This document shows positions 56,169 through 64,000 of a stretch of DNA of 64,000 bases, piece after piece. This DNA comes from Gnetum montanum (lineage: Eukaryota > Streptophyta > Gnetopsida > Gnetales > Gnetaceae), in the NCBI GenBank assembly GCA_015680685.1, contig MNCI01013908.1, positions 775,125 through 839,124 on the forward strand. The letters run 5' to 3'. The notes below the pieces were generated by a model. That model was not told where the DNA came from and ran no database searches. It was given only the letters and a program-made list of their open reading frames with translations. Each line of letters starts with the position of its first letter. Positions within the stretch are counted from its first letter, which is position 1. The position numbers and the translations under genes were made by a program.

Positions 56169-58157
56169 TTAGAATGGGGAATATGCCCCATAACTAAATG
56201 GTTGAGCATGGTGAGGATTAATAAATGAAAGATGAGGGTCCTTGCATGTTGGAAATATCGAAACTTGGTCATGCTTACCCCATTGGGGTCCACACACCTG
56301 ATTATAGTAAGCATAATGGGGTAATTTATAAGATATGGTTCTTGGGTAAAGAGTTGACCCACTATGATACTTGAGACCGTAAGATGGCATGCAAGGATCA
56401 GGATGTCGCCCTCGATGGCTATATTCACTGGGCTGTATAGTTGTTGGAGTGTTAATTGGTGGCCTTGATGAAGTGACACGAGGCGTCGGGTTCAAGGAGA
56501 AGGATGCACCATAGTGTTGGACTTGTGCTGAGTTGGAGAATGCAATGGCCTTGGAACTGTGTTTTCCCTTCCTACGGTCATGTCTAAAGAAGGCACGCTT
56601 TTGATGTTGAGGAGCTCTCTCACTGTTGTTGGCAATAGCAGCACAGGTAATGTTCGTGGGTTGTTGCTATGGTGCAAACACTTCAGGAATAGTAGGTGGC
56701 AATGTAGAAGGAGGGAAAGCATGAGAATGTTGAGATTTAGGAGAAGTGTAAGGTACAAAAGGCGGTGGTTGTGTTGAGGACATGGGCTGATAGTACTGAG
56801 GAGAATAATAATAATGCGGTGAGATAGAGTATGTTGACCCAGCCGGGGAAACAAGATGTTGAACTAGATAAGCATTTGGATTCAGATGATACGAAGGGTG
56901 TCCCCAGTTTAGGGATGGCTTCCCTCACGACTAGGATTGTTGCCATTGTGATCGAACACAGTATCTCTGTATGAACTCTAGGTGTAACATGCTTCCCCAA
57001 TGCTCATATAAATGTAACAAGATTGAGCATTGGCCCTTGGGGTGATCGTACAGGCAAATGTTGCATTCATACATGTGATTGGTAGTTGAGCTCTTATTTT
57101 CTTTATCCCTTCTTTCCGATTGTCTAATGATTTTTTGTCCCACTTCTCGGGTTGTCAAAACTCTATCTCCAATAATATTGATATATTCTTCACACTTTTT
57201 ATGCATCCCTTCCATCATCTTATTGATCTTTGCCTCTATTTCCTCTAATGATTGTTGTACTAGCAAATATGGTTCTTCCTCCTTGAGATAGGTTGATTTC
57301 TCCTTTTTATGATTATGGACCTCTGTTAAGTTGAGATTTTGGTCCCGTTGATGTTTTTTCAACACTCTCCATCTAGCCATTTCTCCTTCTTCTTTTACTA
57401 CCCACTTAATAAGCTCTTGGAATTGATGGGTTCGTAGTTCATATAGTTGACCTTGGGCATACATCCCTAGGGTCTCTCTTGTTTCATCATGAAGCCCATC
57501 AATGATATGGTACATTAGCCTTTCCTCAGAGAACTCATGGCTTGGACAGTTGTTTAATAGTGCATAATATCTTTCTAAGGCCATGTTCAAGGGTTCATGT
57601 TGTGCTTGTTTCCACTCTTGGATTTGTTTCCTCAAGGCCAACACTCTTGCATAGGTTTGATATCTTCTGTTAAAGAGTTCTACCATTGTTGGCCAACATC
57701 AAATTGAATTTGGTTTTAATGATCTATACCATACTTTTGGTTCACCAACGAGTGTCATAGGAAAGAGCTTGAGTTTTTTCCAACCATTATCAATGTTGTT
57801 CCATGAACAGGCATTGTAGAAGGGTTGTAAATGTTGTTGCGGATCTAATTCATAGCCTCCTGAGAAATTGGGAAAGTTGTTTAAATCAAGCCTAGGTAGG
57901 CAGCTCTCTTTATGATGCCTACGGGAGATTCGAACAGCCTCTTGTATTTACGTTACGCTTGTAGTGGCTAGTAGGGGTTCATCATCATCGAGTAGGTTAT
58001 GCTTTTGTGCATTGGGATGATGTTGCCTTTGTTTATGTTTATAAGAAACCCCCACCTTAGATTGTGTACTCCAACCTTCATTGTCATATAATTTGTTGGT
58101 TCTCCAATGAATTGCCTTACTAGATGTGGCATTATCATAGTCTCGTAGGAGAGGCAT
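56169..58157 (-). pseudogene. gag of element B
   Basis: Best-preserved Gag in the window, about 663 codons with few breaks. The ATG at 58157 starts MPLLRDYDNATSSKAIHWRT. The capsid-type domain lies around 57460-57860, with a break before MVELFNRRYQTYARVLALRK at 57686. The 251-codon open piece 56931-57686 also has a charged helical linker and a complete zinc knuckle, CNICLYDHPKGQC (C-x2-C-x3-H-x4-C, near 57030-57068). The C-terminal ~250 codons are low complexity, rich in Tyr, Pro, Ser, His and Asn, ending PFSYGAYSPF. Packages the element RNA in a virus-like particle, by analogy with the family. Confidence 0.82.
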
Positions 58158-58279
58158 GGTTGTGAAATTGTGTGTGAATTTGTATGTGACTTTTTGTAAT
58201 TATTTCTTCCTAAAAGATATATCGTTAATTCCTATACAGCGACCTTGTATGATATAACTAATCTAGATAACTAGCACCG

Positions 58280-58297
58280 TCCCTGACAACGGTGCTA
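58280..58297 (-). other. Primer-binding site of element B
   Basis: The minus strand reads TAGCACCGTTGTCAGGGA, 14 of 18 to the tRNA-Asp complement; every difference is a transition. Confidence 0.8.
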
Positions 58298-58298
58298 A

Positions 58299-58888
58299 TG
58301 ATGAGTGGTGAGGTACCCCTACACTCAAGCATACAAATACGAGCATTTCATGCACGATCCGGTTGAACTCCATAGACAAACTAGTTGTGGTATCTAGACA
58401 GTTACTCGTAGATCATAATTNNNNNNNNNNNNNNNNNNNNNNNNNNNNNNNNNNNNNNNNNNNNNNNNNNNNNNNNNNNNNNNNNNNNNNNNNNNNNNNN
58501 NNNNNNNNNNNNNNNNNNNNNNNNNNNNNNNNNNNNNNNNNNNNNNNNNNNNNNNNNNNNNNNNNNNNNNNNNAAATAATTAAGCTAAGTGGATGTTGCA
58601 ATGATGAGGTAATCTCAATCTTTATTGCCGATCATGTGCGTGTCCAAGTACGTCACACTCAAATAAGGATGCTATACAATTACAATCATCACACTGCGGG
58701 CATGCACTGGGAGAAAAGGGTTGAGAGGAAAAATTGACAAAATGTCCCTACCTTAGTACTAAAAATTACTCTCCTCTTTACCAAATTTACCTACCTCTTA
58801 TTTATAGATGAGGAGACAGGTTGCGATATCGCGTCTAGGCTATGATATCGCGTACGTGATATCACAGCCAACAATTTATGACTCATCA
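58299..58888 (-). repeat. 5' LTR of element B, containing an assembly gap
   Basis: Plus-strand ends TGATGAGTGGTGAGG and GACTCATCA. Positions 58421-58573 are N. The flanks of the gap correspond to 52544 and 52921 of the 3' LTR, so about 376 bp should be present where 153 N are placed. The GATATC cluster is at 58819-58866. Confidence 0.8.
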
Positions 58889-59466
58889 GCCACCTTCACT
58901 ACGCTTGTCATGGCCACATTCATCAGCTTTCTTGTCATCTTGATGTTAGCTCAAGCCCCTAATTTGATTCCCACTTTTGCTTGAACCTGGATTATTGATA
59001 GTGAACTACAGATTTAGGTTCAAGCCCCCCACACCAATATCAAGGGATGGAGAACCTTCATGGTGAGAACCCCCAGAGGAAGGATCCTCATTGTCATTTT
59101 CATTAAGCAAGAATAAGGGATTAGTAAACCATTTCCCCTTCAAAGCCTCATGGTGCTTCTCTTGATGTCAATCTATCCTATGTTGTGTTTCAGTGGGATG
59201 GTAGTCTTAGTAGTCATGATCATGCACAACATACTCTTGTTGAAGATCCTAGATGCCCAACCTCCTAAGTGTTTGGAGAAGCATCCTAGGCACAGATCAA
59301 TCAAGAGGCATTACAATATTACCCTCCATATCTTGCCACCACAGTTGTTCATCCTGATGCAAGATGAAGGTGAAGTCAAGCACATACTCATTTTCATGAG
59401 TATATACCACTTTGCATTCTTGGGGTAGTAGCAGTTTAGTTTAATCACCCGTGTGAGAAGAAGACA
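58889..59466 (-). pseudogene. gag 5' part of the outer C element
   Basis: From the ATG at 59466 (MSSSHTGD) the frame matches the D gag N-terminus: EGNIV, MLLQTLRRLGI, HPTETQHRID.HQEKHHEAL, KGKWFTNPLFLLNENDNEDP. It has several stops and ends abruptly where element B begins. The rest of gag and all of pol of this element are absent. Confidence 0.75.
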
Positions 59467-59620
59467 TTTTGCAATTAGAATAAGATATTAGTGTGCTCAA
59501 ATTATTATATTTATTTTTAGGATGATTTTGACCTTAGGGTTTGTCCAACAATGTTAATGATTTTCACTATGCCTAGATAGCGCACGTTTCAAATAAAAAG
59601 AGTCCTTGACAATGGCGCTA
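59467..59620 (-). other. 5' leader and PBS of the outer C element
   Basis: The PBS 59603-59620 reads TAGCGCCATTGTCAAGGA on the minus strand, 13 of 18 to the tRNA-Asp complement with only transitions. The leader 59488-59602 is shared with 47673-47792. Confidence 0.8.
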
Positions 59621-59621
59621 A

Positions 59622-60510
59622 TGATGAACAGCAAATACCCCTACGCTCAACCATACGAATCACTAAGCATTCATGCACAATCTAGTTGAATTCCATGACT
59701 CTATGTCTTCCAGTACACTAGCCTCTAGGAAGTGAACTTGCCCTAACAATCATTCGTTGTCTTCCCAATTACACTTGTGTTACATAAAAGTATGGTTACG
59801 TGTAGTTGAGGAGTATGATTTTTATTATTTTTACATTTTATGTTTTGGGTGCTTAAAATGAAGGATAAAAGGAATGAAGTAATTTAATTATCAATTTAAC
59901 CTAACTAACTAACCAATGTCTAACTAATCCTAACATAAGAATTTGGTCCCACTTTCTGTACACATCTTGAACACATATAATGCTACTAGGTTAGCAAACA
60001 TTAAGCATTACTATGATTACCAAGCATCATGCGCATGCTCGAAGTGGTCATACTTATGTGCTTAATTAATTGCTATTTAATCTAGCTTAATTTAGCTTAA
60101 TTACTTAAAGCATTAAAAGAAATTGCATAAAACATTGAATGTATATAGAAAATATTTAATTTAGCTAAAATGCTACAAGGTTTTTCAGAAAGCTCATCTT
60201 TATTGTTGCACACATTGTCGTGCTCAAGTACAATAGTGTTTAAATAAAGATCCATACACTCAATGAATCCTACTGCAAGCATTTGGAAAAATATTCTAGC
60301 TCTAGGGAAGAAAAACTACAAGAGCTCTACTACACTATGACCAATATGACCCCAAAACTATGCGTCCAAGTGTTATATTTATAGGCCGGCACACATGCCA
60401 TAAAGTCAAATATTCAACATTGCTTCTGGGTCCCCGATATTGGGTATCCAATATTAGGGCTCCAATATTGGATATCCAATATTAGAGCCAAAGAAAAATA
60501 CACTTCATCA
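59622..60510 (-). repeat. 5' LTR of the outer C element
   Basis: 889 bp; plus-strand ends TGATGAACAGC and CACTTCATCA. A GATATT/CAATATTGG-type repeat near the U3 end (about 60425-60483) appears doubled ('ccgatattgggtatccaata', then 'ccaatattggatatccaata'). Confidence 0.85.
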
Positions 60511-60893
60511 ATGGTTGTTGGAAACAATGGTGAAGTAGACCAATTTGAAGCTCCACTAAGGTTGGAAGAAAGAAGAGCTTTCATCACCACAAAACTAGAA
60601 AATGAAAGAATTAACAACATGAGGATCCCTAAAAGGGTTACCCTAACTATTCTTTTTCCTCCAACTGAATAGTTTGTATAAGGTTATGTTTGTATAGTTT
60701 CCTAGTTTTATAGGGGTGAGGTTTTTATACCATCAAACCTTAAGTTTGATGGAAATTTTCCACAAAAAAAGATTTGTGGTTATATAAAAATGTTCAATAA
60801 ATCCTTGTTTTAGTGATGATCTCATTGGTGTGCATTTGATGAATTATCTTAAACATATTAAGTTTTTAAGGAATTTATGAAAGGAAAAAGAAA
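60511..60893 (+). pseudogene. E 3' ORF remainder and polypurine tract
   Basis: 60516-60672 continues the frame of 46938-47269 (GNNGEVDQFEAPLRLEERRA ... TAG). A non-coding tail follows. At 60879-60893 GAAAGGAAAAAGAAA, entirely purine, lies one base before the 3' LTR, which opens TGTTTGCAC, a textbook polypurine tract. Confidence 0.6.
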
Positions 60894-63669
60894 TGTTTGC
60901 ACATTTTTACCATTTTTATGAAGCAGTGATGGTTCTTGATAGGCTTTGAGAATTTGATAAAGTTATGCTACGTTGGTTTTCTCAAAAAGAATTTTTTTGA
61001 AGCTATCCTGCCAAATACCTTAGACAAGGCAAAGATTTTGAAGGTCATATTTTAATTAAAATATCAAAGCAACATGAAGGAGAATATTGATTTTACATGA
61101 GGGATATATCTAAGCAAGGCAGCTTATATTTTATTTGAAAAAATGATAAGCTTAGAAAGTTTATCAATCAAGTTTTGAAATTCCCAAAATGGCATAACCA
61201 TTAAAATATTAAATTTATCATGTGTTGCTACAATGGGATGTTCAAGTAAAAAATCAGTGCCATGGCATGGCTCCTGGTGCTAATTCAAGCTCTAGAACCT
61301 TAACAAATGGGTTCCAACAATACCATCATCTTGGATTTGTTGACCTCTAGGATTAAACCCTTGCATCTTCAAGAAGTAATATTGGCATCCATGGCTTGGG
61401 TAGCCTGAACATGGCTCATATGTGTGGCTAATTTGGTGTTAGGATTGCAATGGCCATGTACATCGATGTACATATTTCAGTAAGTTTAATAGAACAAGCC
61501 ACGAGGATCATTCTAGAAATCACCAAGCTCATTTGAGAATAAATGCTCCTAGATTCATGGCATCCACAACCATTAGTAATCATGCATTTACAAGGAATCT
61601 ACAGCTGCAAAGTCCCTTCATCCATGGATCCCTTGACAGTAAAGCCCTTGGAACCCCTACAATAATTACCTTGGACGAGCTTCACTGCATTGGTGTATGT
61701 TGAGGAGAGGGCATCATGAAAAATCATGATGGAAATGCACAAATTCTTGGTAGCTAATTACTTGTCAATGACGATACTCACATTGGTAGCAAAGGTGGTG
61801 TCATTCTCTCTAATCTTTCATGTTGTAGAGTGGCACTAGGAAACTTAATTGGAAATGATGCATCACCATGCTGATCATGGAGACAGAGAAAGAGTTACAA
61901 ACAAGTGGTTGATGCTTTGTAGAGGCATGTGACATTAATGGAGTATGTGACAAACACATCATGATTGCTTATTGGTAGTTTGGCCACATTTACTATTGCA
62001 TTTTACACTTATAATTTTTTCTCATGATATTATGGTTTTACATTCCATACATCTATATTAAGGTTTTGGTATGAAGTTATAAAATGAAAAAAAAATCATA
62101 AAATATAATAATTAAATTTGGAAAATGAAGTTTAGATTAAGGGAACATATGTAATCAACCATAGATTGGCTATCTTGCATTTATATTTGGGTGACTTGGA
62201 ATTGAAGAAGGCACCTCAAATTAGAGTTATCTCTACTTTAAAGGCTTAAATTATGTTTTGCCCCATAGGAAGATATATTATAAGGGTTGATGTGCCAAAA
62301 ATGGTGGGCTCATATTAAGGATAAAGCCTTAAGAATATTAAGAAAAATAAAATAAAAGATTTATAAGTTATTATTTGGGCAAGACATTTGCCAACTATGG
62401 CTTAAATTTCTCATGGAAGTTATAACTTCTTAGGGTGGCTATGAATTACTCCCCTGCATATTTATAACACCCTTCACTCTCCATGATTATTGTAACTACC
62501 CTAAAGCCACTATAAAAGGGGCTTCAAAGGTAGAATTTGGAGGAGGATTGGGGAAAAGATACTTAGAAGAATATTGAAGATTGTAAAGAACTCCTTGATA
62601 AAGACATTAATTTAGCTACTTTGTTTTAATCCTATGAGTTTATTTCTTCTAATTTTTTTTAGTCACTTAGCTAATGGTTTAGATAGTATCATGCTTGGCA
62701 TTTTATTTTGGAATTTTCTAGGTTGCCTTTATAGCTCTGTATCTGCACAATAGTAGACTTCTATTAGATTTGCCATATAAGAGCTTATGTTGTATTAGAA
62801 AAGCATCTTGAGCAATTTAATAGTAATGTCTTATAGAAATTGCCTATTTGGGTCTAGGGAATCAAGAAAATCTATGATACTTTGTGATGACTAAAATAGC
62901 TTTATTTCTTTTAAAGTTTATTACCTTAATATTGTGATCTTGAAATTGTCAAATTTTTCTAGAAGTTCTATTGTTTGCAATTCTTGACTGATATTAACTA
63001 GCCAAATAAAATCTTGTATTTTTTCATTTACAAAGCATTTTAGTAGTTAAATAAGAATATCTTTTATGAAATTTCTTGTTAAGCTCAAAGGGTTGAACAA
63101 TTCATAATAGATTGAATTGGAATACCTTTATTGCGAAGTGTTTCCTCATGTTAATTTTTCTTGCTTAAATGTTTTAGATTACACACAAATCTACTTTCTT
63201 TTCTTTTTCTAAAACCCATTGAATCACACTCTATTTCTAGCTTTCTTATGGAACTTTCTCTCTGGGGGAATTTAGGAGTAGATTGGCAAAATTGTGCTCA
63301 AGTATTTTTGTGAAATTTTATTTGTTTAAAGTAATGTACTATAGGGACTATGTAGACTAAGTGATTTGACAAAATAGAAATCTTCAACAACTCATAGTAT
63401 TTGACAAAGCCAACTGAATTTCTATATTGATAGCCAATTACATTTTCATTCACAAACCCAAGCATTTCAACATTCATAACAACAAACACATACTTAGGAT
63501 GAGTTCATTTCATAATCACCGAGTTTATTTGGAGGCATCTAGAGCTTGGTATTTCCAAAAGACCAACAAGAAACTAAACCCTACTTCAAAAACACCTTCA
63601 CATCCCATGATCCCAAAGCTGGGAGATGAAAGGCACCCAAGCATTAGCGGTCCCAAACAGCCACCAACA
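60894..63669 (+). repeat. 3' LTR of element E
   Basis: 2776 bp; begins TGTTTGCACATT, ends CCACCAACA, then target duplication catac. TATA box at 62510-62521. It retains the empty site for S at 61501-61505. It lacks about 330 bp present in the 5' LTR near the end (junction about 63520-63555). Confidence 0.87.
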
Positions 63670-63674
63670 CATAC

Positions 63675-64000
63675 TAAGTTAAATTGTTTTTGTTTATGGT
63701 CAAACATAGTTACATATTTGCAATTTTGCATTGTTAAAATAATCTCTAAAATTAATGTGGTATTAAATGCTGTAAGAGATCATCTCAGAACTCTATAAAA
63801 TAATGTATCCTATTCAAAAACTTACATAATCTCGATGTGTATGAGAAACCCTGAAATTACTAGTATATTATTTTTTCATTGATTATGACTACGTGGCAAT
63901 TTTAGCTTAAGCCAAATATTATGTTTTTCAAACTGTGTTTTAGATAGTGATTATCTTAATTAAGTTCCTAGTTTCTAGCTACCTTGATATTGCCTTAATT
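63675..64000. other. Right flank of element E
   Basis: This is the original host side of the E insertion, continuous with 12978 before insertion. AT-rich, with no supported gene or repeat in the 326 bases available. Confidence 0.4.

Larger units (their letters stand above)
52423..58888 (-). mobile_element. Element B: second pol-less Athila-like element (gag + fused 3' ORF)
   Basis: Same plan as A: 5' LTR (58299-58888, with an assembly gap), PBS (58280-58297), gag (56169-58157), spacer, internal promoter module (54704-54773), 3' ORF (53437-54221), polypurine tract (53264-53278), 3' LTR (52423-53263). No pol motifs. The flanks tacac and gccac do not form a target duplication, and its two sides lie in different parts of a C element (near the polypurine tract and in gag), so a deletion or recombination accompanied or followed insertion. 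Confidence 0.8.
47270..60510. mobile_element. Compound C: array of Athila-like LTRs with element B nested
   Basis: Inserted in the 3' ORF of E. It contains a plus-strand LTR fragment (47270-47672), a minus-strand 5' leader and PBS, then four minus-strand LTRs alternating with ~377-bp internals (47812-52380), a 42-bp internal end, element B (52423-58888), a gag 5' part (58889-59466), leader, PBS and a final 5' LTR (59622-60510). The outermost C element would thus be LTR 51520-52380 plus LTR 59622-60510 with pol deleted. The flanks aaaaa and atggt do not match, so rearrangement followed insertion. Confidence 0.7.
12979..63674 (+). mobile_element. Element E: ancient Ty3/gypsy element with ~3 kb LTRs, split by nested insertions
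   Basis: The two long LTRs (12984-17020 and 60894-63669) are direct repeats in the same orientation. They are flanked by an exact 5-bp duplication, catac (12979-12983 and 63670-63674). Between them, on the plus strand and in order, are a PBS-like TGG at 17028, gag (17323-18690), RT/RNase H/integrase (43742-46275), a small 3' ORF (46938 on) and a polypurine tract (60879-60893). Removing the inserted material leaves roughly 11.5 kb. Protease is missing at the gag-pol junction, where blocks F and D lie. The pol motifs place it in the non-chromoviral OTA group; the exact lineage is uncertain. Confidence 0.85.

Noticed and set aside
58363-58737. 124-codon ORF across the N gap
   Set aside because: The frame exists only because N is read as open; it lies in an LTR.
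52418-58893. tacac/gccac as target duplication of element B
   Set aside because: Only 3 of 5 match and both mismatches are transversions, unlike the transition decay seen at S and the PBS sites.
47265-60515. aaaaa/atggt as target duplication of compound C
   Set aside because: Only one base matches. Frame retention of the E 3' ORF hints at a 5-bp duplication but could be chance (one in three).

Overview
The window is repeat-dense nuclear DNA of a seed plant. It has plant-type LTR retrotransposons of the Ty3/gypsy OTA clade (Athila and Tat lineages), tRNA-Asp primer-binding sites, heavy transition-type decay and a fragment of a plant cellulose-synthase-like A gene. I found no intact host gene, no tRNA or rRNA gene and no CRISPR array. 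The species cannot be named from this; a large genome is likely.

Layout. (1) 1-1575 is the 3' end and 3' LTR of a plus-strand Athila-like element (Z). (2) 1576-3183 and 12132-12978 are the two sides of one old sequence, split by element A (3184-12126, minus, near-perfect 5-bp target duplication). (3) From 12984 to 63669 almost everything lies inside one very old plus-strand element, E. E has ~2.8-3.1 kb LTRs and an exact 5-bp target duplication (catac at 12979-12983 and 63670-63674). Its parts appear in order: 5' LTR, gag (17323-18690), reverse transcriptase/RNase H/integrase (43742-46275), a small 3' ORF (46938 onward, resuming at about 60516), polypurine tract, 3' LTR. E is broken by later arrivals: a solo LTR (S, 13590-14501); an 18.7-31.8 kb block holding a CslA gene fragment, a Tat-lineage pol (F, minus) and a ~180-bp hairpin tandem array; an Athila element with pol (D, about 31812-43741, minus); and a compound Athila block (C, 47270-60510) made of a tandem array of LTRs, with element B (52423-58888, minus) nested in it.

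The coherent biological story is the Athila-like family (Z, A, B, C, D, S). D has the full plan gag-PR-RT-RH-IN-3' ORF. A and B have lost the whole of pol but keep gag and the 3' ORF, so they look like gag-bearing non-autonomous partners that would need pol in trans. The three copies that keep the 3' ORF carry a TATA box at a conserved 450-520 bp upstream of its ATG. In A and B this TATA sits beside a copy of the palindromic GATATC repeat cluster that also precedes the LTR TATA box. This suggests a second, internal promoter dedicated to the 3' ORF. E, from another lineage, also has a TATA box about 95 bp upstream of its own 3' ORF.

Every coding region is interrupted by stops or frameshifts, so the entries are mostly pseudogenes. 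Boundaries come from LTR termini (TGATGA...CATCA), PBS, polypurine tracts and target duplications read by eye. Identities and ages would need alignment software.
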